Shown here: positions 46,440 through 55,244 of the stretch, piece by piece | Layout of the letters: each line of letters begins with the position of its first letter | Numbering within the stretch: the first letter of the stretch is position 1 | Source of the DNA: JACMLX01 sp031374935 | GTDB lineage: Bacteria; Gemmatimonadota; Gemmatimonadetes; Gemmatimonadales; Gemmatimonadaceae | Direction of reading: 5' to 3' | DNA: 64,000 bases | NCBI GenBank assembly: GCA_031374935.1 | Contig: JANMHB010000093.1 | Location: 62,001 to 126,000, forward strand | Notes under the pieces: model-generated | Database searches by the model: none | What the model was told of the DNA's origin: nothing | What the model saw: the letters and a program-made list of their open reading frames with translations, nothing else | Program-made: the position numbers and the translations under genes

Positions 46440-46826
46440 TCACTGCCCGGCAGGCGGTTGCCACAACTCCACCTTGTTGCCTTCCGGATCGATGACCCAA
46501 GCGAACTTGCCGTACTCCGAGTCGTCGACTTTCTCCAGCACATTGCACCCCTCGTCGCGCAACGCCTGCACGAGGGCAAGCAGATCCGCCACCCGATAGT
46601 TCACCATGAACGCTGCCACACTCGGCGCGAAGTGTTCGTCGCTCGTGGGGAAGACCGACCAGGCGGTGGTGCCGCCAACCGGGGTGCCGGCGTCGTCGGT
46701 CCAGTCGAATGCGGCGCCACCCCATGGCTGCACATCGATGCCGAGGTGGCGCTTGTACCAGGCCTGCAGTGCGGCGGGATCCTTCGCCGTGAAGAAGATG
46801 CCGCCGATGCCAGTGACTCGCTTCAT
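46440..46826 (-). CDS. VOC (glyoxalase/bleomycin resistance)-superfamily protein
   Basis: This is a 128-residue protein of the vicinal oxygen chelate fold. Typical parts are GGIFFTAKDPAALQAWYKRHLG at the first beta-alpha unit, VADLLALVQALRDEGCNVL, and FAWVIDPEGNKVELWQPP at the end, with the metal-ligand Glu in VELW. The ATG at 46826 is the family start; an upstream extension has no conserved content. It sits on the same strand just before the aac(6')-like remnant, so both may once have formed a small resistance pair. Substrate unknown. Confidence 0.87.
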   Translation of the reverse strand: MKRVTGIGGIFFTAKDPAALQAWYKRHLGIDVQPWGGAAFDWTDDAGTPVGGTTAWSVFPTSDEHFAPSVAAFMVNYRVADLLALVQALRDEGCNVLEKVDDSEYGKFAWVIDPEGNKVELWQPPAGQ

Positions 46827-47046
46827 GCGGACGCCAGGGTGGGGTGGTGACGAAGGGACGAGTATCTGAACGGGAGACAGTCTACGCATCGTGGTGTGCA
46901 TCCGCCTAACCGCAGCGACCACTGCGTCAGGTTCGGTCAGCGTTCCCAACCGCTGTGTTTCGGCGCACCTCCTCTTTTCGCTGAGACGCCTTCACCATTC
47001 CCACGTCTGTTCCCCTGCACGCCACCAATCCCCCCGGAGGCTCTGC

Positions 47047-47727
47047 ATGGACACCCGTCGCCCGTCGCTCCCCTCGCTCGCCACTGCCACCACGACATTC
47101 CTCTTCGTCGCGACACTCGCCGCGCAGACCCCCGACCGGCCCAGGCCGCTCGACCCCCTCACGCCCCGCGAACGCACTCTCGCCGACAGCGTCGCCCGCG
47201 CCGATCCGCGGCTGCGCGAACTCCTCGGCATCGGTTCGGCGCTGCTCGTGGACGTCGCCTTCGTCGCTGGGAAGCCACGCCGCGAGAGACGGGATGGTGA
47301 GGCGGACATCTCACGGCAGGCCTCTGTCCAGTACTTCGTCCGCACCCGCAACGCCGGCGTCACCGCACTGGTCGACCTCGCTCAGGAGAGGGTGCTCGAC
47401 GTGGCCCGCGTACGCGGAGCTGACGTGCCGTTGGGCGAAGAGGAGGTGGCGCGCGCCGCACGCCTCGCGATTGCCGATGCACGCGTGCGACGGCTCTTCG
47501 ATGGCCGCATCCCCGAGTTTCGCATCGGCAGAGCGACGGGTGAAGCCGTCGACACCGCTGCCACCCGCATCGACGGCATCCGGCTTCTGGGGCCGAAGGG
47601 TGACCGATGCGCCATACGACGATGCGTCGCCATCTTCTTCCGCGTGAACAACACGTACGTGCACCTCGGCCGTGTGGTGGTCGACCTGTTGTCCGACTCC
47701 GTCATTGTCCGGCAGGGTGCACGATGA
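47047..47727 (+). CDS. Secreted protein coupled to copper amine oxidase-like gene
   Basis: This is a 226-residue exported protein with no family I can name. A GGAGG lies seven bases before the ATG. The signal peptide ends near ATLAAQ. The mature part (EEEVARAARLAIADARVRRLF; YVHLGRVVVDLLSDSVIV) has the look of the small N-terminal D2/D3-type alpha/beta domains of copper amine oxidases, which the next gene lacks. Its stop overlaps the next start by four bases (ATGA). The likely reading is that the two proteins act together outside the cytoplasm, perhaps as a split oxidase. Confidence 0.75.
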   Translation: MDTRRPSLPSLATATTTFLFVATLAAQTPDRPRPLDPLTPRERTLADSVARADPRLRELLGIGSALLVDVAFVAGKPRRERRDGEADISRQASVQYFVRTRNAGVTALVDLAQERVLDVARVRGADVPLGEEEVARAARLAIADARVRRLFDGRIPEFRIGRATGEAVDTAATRIDGIRLLGPKGDRCAIRRCVAIFFRVNNTYVHLGRVVVDLLSDSVIVRQGAR

Positions 47728-48812
47728 GCCGCTGCATGATGCATCGCGTGCTGCGGCGCGCCGCTATGGTCACGCTCGGCGCTGCCGTCATCGCGCCCGC
47801 CGCACGGGCGCAGGCCCAGAGCTGCTCGGAGCCGTACTACATCGAGCAACGATTTCCCACCACCGGCACCGAGGAGACGCGATGGCGCCTCTGCTGGCAG
47901 GTGGTGCGTGGCAATGGTCTCATCATCTCGGGCGCCTGGTTCCGGCCGTCGCCCTCTGCCGCGTGGATCAAGCTGGTGTACGACGCGCGGCTGGCCGAAC
48001 TGTTCGTGCCGTACCACGGCGGCTCGCCGCGCTACTACGACGTGGGCTACAACTTCGGCTCAGTGCCGCTCGACGGGACCGATTGCCTCGCCCCCGCCGG
48101 CGTGGTGCTCGGCAGCCAGCAGGTATGTAAGCAGGTGCATGATCGGGGCCTTGCATGGAAGCACGACGGTCAGAAGCGTCGTGGCGAAGAGCTCGTGCTC
48201 TGGAGCGTGCTCGCCGCGGCAAACTACAACTACATCATCGAGTGGACGTTCCGCGACGACGGCCTCATGACGGGCCGCGTCGGCGCCACCGGCATTCCGG
48301 CCGGCAGCACCACGCACATGCACGGGCCGCTCTGGCGTCTGGATCTCGACCTCAATGGTGCAAGCAGCGATCAGGTGATGATGATGACGCACGCCGAGTC
48401 GGGCGCGCAGGGTGTGGACACGCACACGCCGATCATGACCGAGGGCGGGTTTCCCTGGTCGGCCACTGGCTTCCGCAGCTGGGACATCACCGACGCCACG
48501 CTCCGCAACCCATCCGGCGCAACCTCGGCCTGGCACCTGATGCCGCAGGTGACGGGTACGCCGGTGCACGAGGAACCGTTCACCAAGAACACTGTCTGGG
48601 TGACGCGCTACCGGTGGAACGAGTTCACCGCATCGGCGCTGCCCACGTACACCAACGGCGAGTCAGTACGCCAGCAGGACGTCGTGCTGTGGTACTACGG
48701 CGGGCTGCATCATGTGATCCGCGCCGAGGATGCGCAGATGACGCACGTGATGTGGACGGGATTCACGCTGATGCCGTTCAACGTGTTTGGGAAGACGCCG
48801 TTGTATCCGTGA
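47724..48812 (+). CDS. Minimal copper amine oxidase catalytic-domain protein
   Basis: This is a 362-residue exported protein resembling only the C-terminal catalytic domain of copper amine oxidases. Signal peptide to about ARAQA. Catalytic landmarks in order: candidate base D106 (RYYDVGYNFG), the cofactor motif N-Y-N-Y (167-170; Tyr168 would become TPQ), the copper pair H198-x-H200 (HMHGPLWRLDLD) and a third ligand in GLHHVIRAED (329-330). The canonical motif is N-Y-D/E, so Asn here is a change next to the modified Tyr. Full enzymes are 640 residues or longer with D2 and D3 domains; these are missing. It overlaps the previous secreted gene. Confidence 0.82.
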   Translation: MSRCMMHRVLRRAAMVTLGAAVIAPAARAQAQSCSEPYYIEQRFPTTGTEETRWRLCWQVVRGNGLIISGAWFRPSPSAAWIKLVYDARLAELFVPYHGGSPRYYDVGYNFGSVPLDGTDCLAPAGVVLGSQQVCKQVHDRGLAWKHDGQKRRGEELVLWSVLAAANYNYIIEWTFRDDGLMTGRVGATGIPAGSTTHMHGPLWRLDLDLNGASSDQVMMMTHAESGAQGVDTHTPIMTEGGFPWSATGFRSWDITDATLRNPSGATSAWHLMPQVTGTPVHEEPFTKNTVWVTRYRWNEFTASALPTYTNGESVRQQDVVLWYYGGLHHVIRAEDAQMTHVMWTGFTLMPFNVFGKTPLYP

Positions 48813-48950
48813 GGCAATGCACTGCGTGGCGCGCCGGTCCGGTACGGGTCTCAGGCCTGAACCGGTGCCGGAGTTCCACGGAGTCTCGTGACCTGGAGCC
48901 CAAACGTGCCGACATGGGCGCCACGGAGCCCGGGTGATGGCCGACCACGA

Positions 48951-49265
48951 TGCCAGATGCAAAGTGGCGTGACAGGTATCAATGCGATACGGATATACAA
49001 CCCGGTCAGGCAGGCAAGGGATCAGGACCCCGACGGAATCTTCCTTCGTGAATGGATCCCTGAACTTCGTGGTGTTCCTCCGCCTGAGATTCATGAACCA
49101 CACACTTTGCCCGTTCTCCTCCAGTCGATGTACGGCATCCAGATTGGCCGGGACTACCCGATGCCGATCGTCGACAATGCGCAAGCCATGCGCGATGCAC
49201 GAGCGAGAATGTGGGCAGTCCGGCGTGCACCGTACCGACCAGTTCGGCCATCGAACATTTGCCCA
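48951..49265 (+). pseudogene. Photolyase/cryptochrome C-terminal remnant
   Basis: About 100 codons match the end of the FAD-binding domain of cryptochrome/photolyase proteins: QMQSGVTGINAIRIYNPVRQ, RDQDPDG, WIPEL, a YP-x-PIVD segment and RARMWAVRR. The remaining 350 or so residues (antenna domain and most of the FAD domain) are absent upstream, where the sequence after the amine oxidase stop is unrelated. No start codon with an SD site fits. The frame continues past the normal end into the tandem repeat and the neighbouring gene. I interpret it as a gene remnant left by a deletion. Confidence 0.75.
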
Positions 49266-49332
49266 AAGCTTGGCGTGAGGTCTCCGCTGCGCGGCGTCGG
49301 TACCGGACACGTCGCGTTCCGGGCTCCGCCGC

Positions 49333-49396
49333 CGCTCAGAAATGCCAGTCGATGTCAGCCGCTACGCTCAGAAATGCCAGCCGATGACACCCGCTA
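49333..49396. repeat. Two-copy 32-bp tandem repeat
   Basis: Units 49333-49364 and 49365-49396 share CGCTCAGAAATGCCAG and CCGCTA ends and differ at four positions. The second unit runs into the last codons of the AI-2E-type permease gene. The repeat sits exactly between the photolyase remnant and an intact gene. It could be the terminal repeat of a lost insertion sequence (some IS ends carry such tandem units), but no transposase is present. Confidence 0.7.
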
Positions 49397-50695
49397 CCTG
49401 TCTGCAGGAGAGGGCGCCGACGCTGCTTGTTCGCGCTCCGATTCGCTCACCGTGTCCGATGCCACGGTTGACCGCACGATCGGGTCTTCCGCCTCGCTCT
49501 GCTTCTGTTCCTGAACGATTGCCACCGCCACAGCGGCAGCTTCGGCGGCGTTCATCCCTGCCGTGCGATCCACATATTCGCGCTTCCGCACACCATCGTC
49601 AGAATGCTTCTGCGCACTGTCGACAGACGGCATTTCGCCCGGGAGTTCTACACGCAGTTCCTCGATCAGCATCAGAATCGCAGCCGCGACGGGCAGCGCC
49701 AGCATGGCGCCGGTGATGCCACCAAGCGTTCCGCCCGCGAGAAGCGCCACCAGGACCACCGATGATGGCAAACGCAGCGCGCGACCGTACACCAGTGGAA
49801 CCAGCAGGCGACTTTCTATCTCCTGATAGACGAGAATTGCCACTGTCACGGAGCCGGTCACCAGCAGGCCAAGGGGTAACGTCACGAGAGCTGCCGGGAT
49901 CAGCGCGAGAAGTCCACCGATGTATGGCAGTACGTCTGCGATTCCCGCCAGGACGGCCAGAGCCAATGCGCTCTTCACACCGACCGCGCTGAGGAGCGCA
50001 AACATGAAGACGGCCATCGCGACACAGGTGATCACCTGACCACGGATGTAGCCGCCCACGATCTTCTCGAGGTTCAGCAGAATTCTGGACAACGTGATGT
50101 GATGCGTGCGAGGCACGAGCGCGAAGAGCGAGCCGCGCAGCCGGTCCCGGTCAAGCATGACGTAGAGCGCGAGGAAGATCGCTCCGACGCCATACGCGAC
50201 GATTCGAGCCACACGAACCGACGCCGACAGCGCGAATGTCGCCGACGATCCGATCAACGTGTCGTAGTTGATCTGTCGCAAGGAAGCTGCCAGAGACGCC
50301 GTGATTCGTCGTTGTGCGAGATATCGCGCCAACTGTTCGCGCATCGCTGGCTCACGCTCGATGAGCTCGGCGGCCTGGGAAATGAGATCTGGAATCGTGA
50401 GGGTCACCGTGACCAGCACGGCGAGCAACAGGACGGCGAACACGAGACCGATGGCACGTCCGCGCTGCATTCCTCGCGATTCCAGGCCCTCGACGACAGG
50501 ATTCAGCGAGCCGACGAGCATCAGCGAGACGACCACAACCAGTAACACTGGCGTCAGGCGCATGATGAGTGACGCGGCGGCGAGCACGCCGAGCGCGAGG
50601 AGCACCGAGCGGGCGGAGATTTCGATCCGGATAGGCTGCGTGGGCCTCACCGCGGGGAGACGTCCGATACGATCCGGTGCCGTAGTCGAGTCCAC
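49394..50695 (-). CDS. AI-2E/PerM-family transporter
   Basis: This is a 433-residue inner membrane protein of the AI-2E transporter family. Hydrophobic segments are grouped as in the family: two N-terminal helices (VLLALGVLAAASLIM; VLLVVVVSLMLVG), a helical linker, and a C-terminal block of five helices with GGYIRGQVITCVAMAV, ADVLPYIGGLLALIPA and GGTLGGITGAMLALPVAA. The last 80 residues are a hydrophilic, Ala/Glu-rich cytoplasmic tail. Members export signalling molecules or act as Na/H antiporters; the substrate here is unknown. It is followed upstream by a small gene on the same strand 14 bases away. Confidence 0.9.
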   Translation of the reverse strand: MDSTTAPDRIGRLPAVRPTQPIRIEISARSVLLALGVLAAASLIMRLTPVLLVVVVSLMLVGSLNPVVEGLESRGMQRGRAIGLVFAVLLLAVLVTVTLTIPDLISQAAELIEREPAMREQLARYLAQRRITASLAASLRQINYDTLIGSSATFALSASVRVARIVAYGVGAIFLALYVMLDRDRLRGSLFALVPRTHHITLSRILLNLEKIVGGYIRGQVITCVAMAVFMFALLSAVGVKSALALAVLAGIADVLPYIGGLLALIPAALVTLPLGLLVTGSVTVAILVYQEIESRLLVPLVYGRALRLPSSVVLVALLAGGTLGGITGAMLALPVAAAILMLIEELRVELPGEMPSVDSAQKHSDDGVRKREYVDRTAGMNAAEAAAVAVAIVQEQKQSEAEDPIVRSTVASDTVSESEREQAASAPSPADR

Positions 50696-50709
50696 GACAT
50701 TCTCGACGT

Positions 50710-51066
50710 TCAGGCGCGCGAACGCGGCCGTTCGATCGCGACGGTGTGCACCCTTGAGTCAGCAAGGTGCTGCAGTGCATGCAGGTCGCGATGAAACTCG
50801 TCGACTTCGACCCTCAGGCGTCGATTACCCTCGGTCAGCAGCACAATTGCGCCGTCTGGGGCACGCCGCGTTCTGAACCAGAGAGTCGCGAGACGATGCG
50901 CAATCTCCTCGAGTCGACTCACATGGCGCCGTGTATCCAGCGGGCACCGCTCCATAGCCTCGTCCATAGAAAACCGTTGAGCGGAAGGCTGGGTGCAGGC
51001 TTCGGCGCCGACACGCGCTCCCGGCGCCTCTGATGTCATGCGCAGGTATGTCTCAGGGCGGTGCAT
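50710..51066 (-). CDS. Hypothetical small cytoplasmic protein
   Basis: This is a 118-residue protein with no recognised family. The ATG at 51066 has GGAGGA nine bases upstream. The first 45 residues are mixed. The rest (RHVSRLEEIAHRLATLWF; NRRLRVEVDEFHRDLHALQHLA) forms charged amphipathic helices that could make a coiled coil. It lies 14 bases before the AI-2E-type permease gene on the same strand, so the two form an operon. Confidence 0.6.
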   Translation of the reverse strand: MHRPETYLRMTSEAPGARVGAEACTQPSAQRFSMDEAMERCPLDTRRHVSRLEEIAHRLATLWFRTRRAPDGAIVLLTEGNRRLRVEVDEFHRDLHALQHLADSRVHTVAIERPRSRA

Positions 51067-51125
51067 CAGGGACGTTCCTCCGCGGTGATGAAAGTGCAGC
51101 CGCACACCGGTGCCGGCCACAACGG

Positions 51126-51170
51126 AAACAAAAATGGCGCGAGCGACCCCCGAGAGGTCCCTCGCGCCAT
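51126..51170 (-). terminator. Rho-independent terminator, minus strand
   Basis: ATGGCGCGAG (51134-51143) and CTCGCGCCAT (51161-51170) form a ten-base perfect stem with a 17-base loop. On the minus strand the stem is followed by TTTTTGTTT. It would end transcripts coming from the glsB side. About 300 bases lie between the glsB stop and this stem. Confidence 0.75.
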
Positions 51171-51470
51171 CATCTCACGAGCCAGGATCGCTCGTTCAAC
51201 AGGGCACGCGCTGCACAACGGTCCTAAGCGTGGAGTTCACACCGTGCAAGGATCGTGCGCCGAAAGAGGATGTGAACTATCGCGCGTGTCAACAGCAGCG
51301 CGCGATGCCAGTCAGGGGTGGTCCCGGCAGCCGTGGACCGCTCGACCACGTCGCGGCAACTCGTTCAAATGGCACGCCTTCGGAGCACCTGCCGTGAGCG
51401 GTCCTCCTAGAGCGTGGCATCTGACACGAGTGTGCACCCTTTCTTCAATTCATGCTGCGACGGGATGGCT
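51171..51470. other. Non-coding stretch between glsB and its terminator
   Basis: This 300-base stretch lies between the glsB stop and the minus-strand terminator. Open frames here have no conserved content. It may be a long 3' UTR or hold a small RNA on the minus strand. I see no tRNA-like or other known fold. Confidence 0.4.
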
Positions 51471-51740
51471 TCAACGGCTCCGGCCTCGTCGCAGCAGATT
51501 CACAATCGCGAGGAGCACTACGGCGCCACCGAAGCTCACCAGCAGCGAAGGCACACTGAAGTTGCGTTGATTGATGGTACTGATTCCCACCATCGGCGAG
51601 ATGACAAGGCCGGCGATCATGGAGCCAACGATGCCCACAACGACGTTCAGAATGATGCCCTGCTGACCATCCGTCTTCATGACGATGCTTGCGAGCCAGC
51701 CAATGATGCCGCCAACGAGGAGCCAGATGAGAAGATTCAT
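51471..51740 (-). CDS. GlsB/YeaQ/YmgE-family stress membrane protein
   Basis: This is an 89-residue integral membrane protein of the transglycosylase-associated/GlsB family. It begins MNLLIWLLVGGIIGWLAS and has three helices with Gly-rich packing (VVVGIVGSMIAGLVI; SLLVSFGGAVVLLAIVNLL) and a basic C-terminus. GGAG is eight bases before the ATG. Members are induced by envelope or acid stress. It is followed by a terminator on its strand and has a 590-base gene-free region upstream. Confidence 0.9.
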   Translation of the reverse strand: MNLLIWLLVGGIIGWLASIVMKTDGQQGIILNVVVGIVGSMIAGLVISPMVGISTINQRNFSVPSLLVSFGGAVVLLAIVNLLRRGRSR

Positions 51741-52327
51741 GGTTTGTTCTCCAATTGTGAGACGAACACGTGACGTGAACGCGCAAGTGAAATGCAGAAA
51801 GCGCATGTCATAATTCGCGCAAGCGAACGGCGGATGAACCCCGCCGGGCTGCTCGCGACATCGCATCTGGAAGAAAGCGCTGACGCAAACTGCGCCGAGA
51901 GTGCGATGGCTGATGCAGCAGTGGCAAGTGGATTGCCTTGGCAGCTGCGCTGACGATTCGGTGTCTTTGCCGGCATGTCGCATAACCTCTGCTGCCATGC
52001 CCGACCGTGTACCCAGCGTCAAGTCAGAATATATACCAGGAACGGCGCAACCGTGAGCATCGCTGGCCCTTCGCTCCGATGGGCCAGCGAACTCAGCATG
52101 AAACGAGTGGGTGACTCGTTGTGTTCATAACCTCGTACGCGGGGCGCCTCATCGAGAAAGCTGACTCAGCACGGCTCGCACGATTTGTCGACAGGGCGAT
52201 CGCACGCCGGACTTGTCCGTGGGGGTTGGACAAGGCGTCGTCGGCGATATCGGCTGCTTCGAAGCACACGTGCGGTGGACCGTTCATTTTGGCCGTGAGA
52301 TCGCCGGCACAGTCCCATCGTTGCGCA
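51741..52327. other. 587-base gap with a strong hairpin
   Basis: No credible gene. TCGCTGGCCC (52060-52069) and GGGCCAGCGA (52081-52090) form a ten-base perfect stem with an 11-base loop and no T-run on either strand. It lies about 240 bases past the ligD stop. An AT-rich stretch with TATATA (52030-52035) nearby may be a promoter for glsB. Short frames opposite the ligD end look like noise. Confidence 0.5.
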
Positions 52328-54187
52328 TCAGCGGTTCGTCGCGCCAAGTGCCTGCACCATCTCGACCGTCAGCGACTGCTCGACAGCAAGCATTCCACGC
52401 CAAGGATCTGTCGGCGACGCACCGAGATACTCATGGACATCGGGCAGCGACATGAGGTCTCCTCGCGGCACGTCGTCGAGTTCGCTCCAAAACAGCGGAA
52501 TTGCAATCGGCGCGCCGGTGCGCGCGCGAACAGACCACGGTGCGACCGCGGTGGCGCCGCGGCTGTTCCGCAGCCAGTCGATGAAGATTCGCTTGTGGCG
52601 TGCGCTTTTGCTCATCACGGCCGTATAGCGACGCGAATCACGATTCGCGATGTGCATCGCGAGCAGTCTGCTGAACATCGTCAATTGCTCCCACGACAAC
52701 GCACCCGTAAATGGCACTGTCACATGCAGCCCGCTGCCTCCGCTCAGCTTCACCCAGCACTCGAGGCCAAGCGTCGCGAGCACTTCACGCGCGGTATGCG
52801 CCACGTCGCAGACCGCACTCCACGAAACCCCCGGGCCGGGATCAAAGTCCAGGACGAGGCGGTCCGGTCGCTCAATGTCAGGAAACTGCGAACCCCATGC
52901 GTGGATCTCCACCACGTTCATCTGCACCAGCGCCACAAGATCACTGGCTGTCATGACCACTGCGTACGGATCAGCGCTTCCATCGGACTCCGCTACCGTT
53001 CGAGTCGGAATCTTCACACCACGCGTCACGGGCCAATGTTTCTGGAAGAAGCAGCCCTTCTCTGCTCCGTCAGGACAACGCAGCAGGGACAGCGGTCTGC
53101 CGGCCACGTGAGGGAGCAGCAATGGTGCGACCGCTTCGTAATATGCGCCGAGGTCCGCCTTACGAAGCCCGATCTCCGGAAAGATCACTCGTTCAGCGTG
53201 TGACAGCGTAACGCCCGGCGTCGGATTGACAGTCTCCCGAATGACATCCTTCACGGACTTATCCTCCCTGACACCTGCGTAGGTTGCCTGGCGCAGCAGG
53301 CCGTCACTTGTCCACTCGGCGAACGTCACGCTCACGACCAAGTCTGGATCCACCCACGTGACATGGCCGGGAAGCTCGGTCGTCAGACGCAGCAGTGCGG
53401 GCATGGTCGCACGCACGTGCAGGGATGCCGCAATGTTCCGTAGCGCGTGATCGGAGAACCCTGATCCGACGCGTCCGACATATCGCAGCGTGCGAGAGCC
53501 GATGTCCCGACTGGCCAGCAGCAGCGATCCGATATGCTTGCGCTGGCCTCTGGGTGCCGTGAAGCCCACGACCACGAACTCATCCTGCGCGCGACATTTG
53601 ATCTTGAGCCAACTGTGGGATCGTCCAGCGCGATACGGCGCGTCGCGCCGCTTGCTCATGACACCTTCCTCACCAGCGGCGCACGCCGCCGCCAGCATTT
53701 GATTCACTGGACCGCGCAACTCTGGCATGAGTCGCAGGCGACTGCGCGGTGGGCGCTGCTGGAACAACCTGAGCAACGCAGCACGGCGTTCCGACAGTGG
53801 CAGCGGACGCAAGTCCAACGCATCATACCACAGGAGGTCGAACACCCAGTACACGGCTCCTGCCGTACGGCCGATCTTCAACGCCGTCTGCAAGGTCTGA
53901 AACGCCGAGGCCTCATCGGCGCCATTCATCACGACCTCACCATCCAGCACGACCTGCCTGCTGCCGGCCAGCTCGACCGCGGCTGCCAGAAGTGTGGGAA
54001 ATCGGTCGCTCCAGTCGAGTCCATTTCGTGACAGCAGTGCTCCGACGCCAAAGTTCACGTGGCATTGCAGCCGGTAGCCATCGAGTTTCCGCTCGTGCAT
54101 CCATTCTGGGCCGTCCGGCACGCTATCTACACGCGTCGCAAGGGCCGGCGGCAGATGGATGGCGACTGAGCGCAAGCGAGCAGGCAC
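52328..54187 (-). CDS. ligD: ATP-dependent DNA ligase D, ligase-polymerase form
   Basis: This is a 619-residue NHEJ repair enzyme. The N-terminal half is the ATP-dependent ligase: the adenylated Lys is K34 in HERKLDGYRL, with further motifs LDGEVVMNG, EEGVMSKRRDAPY and SWLKIKC, then the OB domain. The C-terminal half (about 325-600) is the primase-polymerase domain, with LDFDPG carrying the catalytic Asp pair and KLSGGSGLHVTVPF. The N-terminal phosphoesterase domain of long LigD proteins is missing, so end trimming must be done elsewhere or not at all. It begins five bases after the ku stop, in one operon. Confidence 0.93.
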   Translation of the reverse strand: MPARLRSVAIHLPPALATRVDSVPDGPEWMHERKLDGYRLQCHVNFGVGALLSRNGLDWSDRFPTLLAAAVELAGSRQVVLDGEVVMNGADEASAFQTLQTALKIGRTAGAVYWVFDLLWYDALDLRPLPLSERRAALLRLFQQRPPRSRLRLMPELRGPVNQMLAAACAAGEEGVMSKRRDAPYRAGRSHSWLKIKCRAQDEFVVVGFTAPRGQRKHIGSLLLASRDIGSRTLRYVGRVGSGFSDHALRNIAASLHVRATMPALLRLTTELPGHVTWVDPDLVVSVTFAEWTSDGLLRQATYAGVREDKSVKDVIRETVNPTPGVTLSHAERVIFPEIGLRKADLGAYYEAVAPLLLPHVAGRPLSLLRCPDGAEKGCFFQKHWPVTRGVKIPTRTVAESDGSADPYAVVMTASDLVALVQMNVVEIHAWGSQFPDIERPDRLVLDFDPGPGVSWSAVCDVAHTAREVLATLGLECWVKLSGGSGLHVTVPFTGALSWEQLTMFSRLLAMHIANRDSRRYTAVMSKSARHKRIFIDWLRNSRGATAVAPWSVRARTGAPIAIPLFWSELDDVPRGDLMSLPDVHEYLGASPTDPWRGMLAVEQSLTVEMVQALGATNR

Positions 54188-54192
54188 GCCAA

Positions 54193-55104
54193 TCAGGCCG
54201 CTGCTCGCCGTGACTTCTTCGCCGTTGATCGACGTCCTGCTCGTTTCTTCGCTGGCGTCTTCGCCGGCTCCGCCGCCTTCGCCGTCCTCCTGCTCTCGGT
54301 GCGTCGGGGGACGGATGATGTCGACTGCAGACTTCGCTGCAGGGCCGCCACCAGATCGAGCACTTTCGTCGGCTGCAGGGACACGACGTCTGCCGCCGGC
54401 GATGTTTTGCCGCCCTTCTTGGCCCGGCGTTCGATCAGCTTCATCAGGTCATCCCGATACGTATCGCGATACGATTCGGGTGACCACGGCTCTTGCATCG
54501 ACGTCAGAAGCTGTTCTGCCATACGCACTTCCTTCGAACCTGCACTCGGATTTCCAGCGGAGATAGCGCGTACGCCCGCGTCATCAGGGTCCTTGAGGTC
54601 GGCTGCGTAGCGCAGCAACTGCACGACCAACGCATCGCGATACGGATACACGGCGGCGACATGCTGGCGTGTGTGAATCACGATGCGGGCGAGCGCGAGC
54701 TGGCCGGAGCGGTCGAGGGCATCTCGCAGCAGCGCGTACGCCCGGTCGCTGCCCTTGATGGCCGAGACATAATACGGCTTGGCAAAAAAGATTCTCGGTA
54801 CGGCGTCGGAGTTGACCACGCCAATGATGTCGATGGACTGCGTGGCCTTCGGGTTTGCTGCCTTCAGGTCCGCGTCAGTCAGCACCACGTAGCGATCATC
54901 AGCGACCGCAAATCCCCGGACAATCTCCTCCTGCGGCACGGGCTGCTGTGTTGACTTGTTGATCTTGAGATACCCGATTCGCGCGTTGTCCCGGCGATCG
55001 AGCAGATCGAGATCGAGTTCGTCGGTCCTTTCAGCAGAGAGCAGTTCGATGCCGATGCTCACCAAGCCGAAACCAAGCGTTCCTTTCCAGAGAGGTCGTG
55101 CCAT
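54193..55104 (-). CDS. ku: Non-homologous end joining protein Ku
   Basis: This is a 303-residue bacterial Ku homodimer subunit that binds double-strand ends and recruits LigD. It starts MARPLWKGTLGFGLVSIG, the standard Ku opening, with the core barrel (YLKINKSTQQPVPQEEIVRG; RIFFAKPYYVSA). After residue 260 comes a Lys/Arg/Ala/Pro-rich tail (KKRAGRRSTAKKSRRAAA), typical of Ku extensions that bind DNA. It precedes ligD by five bases. A promoter with TTATAC about 23 bases upstream is seen on the minus strand. Confidence 0.95.
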   Translation of the reverse strand: MARPLWKGTLGFGLVSIGIELLSAERTDELDLDLLDRRDNARIGYLKINKSTQQPVPQEEIVRGFAVADDRYVVLTDADLKAANPKATQSIDIIGVVNSDAVPRIFFAKPYYVSAIKGSDRAYALLRDALDRSGQLALARIVIHTRQHVAAVYPYRDALVVQLLRYAADLKDPDDAGVRAISAGNPSAGSKEVRMAEQLLTSMQEPWSPESYRDTYRDDLMKLIERRAKKGGKTSPAADVVSLQPTKVLDLVAALQRSLQSTSSVPRRTESRRTAKAAEPAKTPAKKRAGRRSTAKKSRRAAA

Positions 55105-55127
55105 TGTGGGTCAGCCTGTGGTCTGAG

Positions 55128-55134
55128 GTATAAT
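55128..55134. promoter_or_regulatory. Symmetric -10 region upstream of ku
   Basis: GTATAAT reads as TATAAT on the plus strand (55129-55134) and TTATAC on the minus strand (55133-55128). The minus reading is placed to serve ku. The plus reading could start a short transcript; a 38-codon frame with GGAG begins at 55158 but is not convincing as a gene. Confidence 0.45.
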
Positions 55135-55202
55135 TGTGCACGACTACAGCGGAGAAGATGCGAATGATTGAGTGGCAGCCTCTGCGGCAGGCAGTGATAC
55201 AG

Positions 55203-55244
55203 AAAAAGGCGTGTGCGTCGCCGACTGGCGATGCGTCACGCCTT
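55203..55244 (-). terminator. Minus-strand terminator-like hairpin upstream of ku
   Basis: AAGGCGTG (55206-55213) pairs with CACGCCTT (55237-55244), with an inner stem TCGCC/GGCGA. On the minus strand the stem is followed by a run of five T, as in a Rho-independent terminator. No minus-strand gene is recognised upstream to use it, so it may insulate ku or end an unseen RNA. Confidence 0.55.

Noticed and set aside
52093..52347. An 84-codon minus-strand frame overlapping the ligD 3' end
   Set aside because: No conserved features. It runs through the 10-bp hairpin at 52060-52090 only in part and has no good start site.
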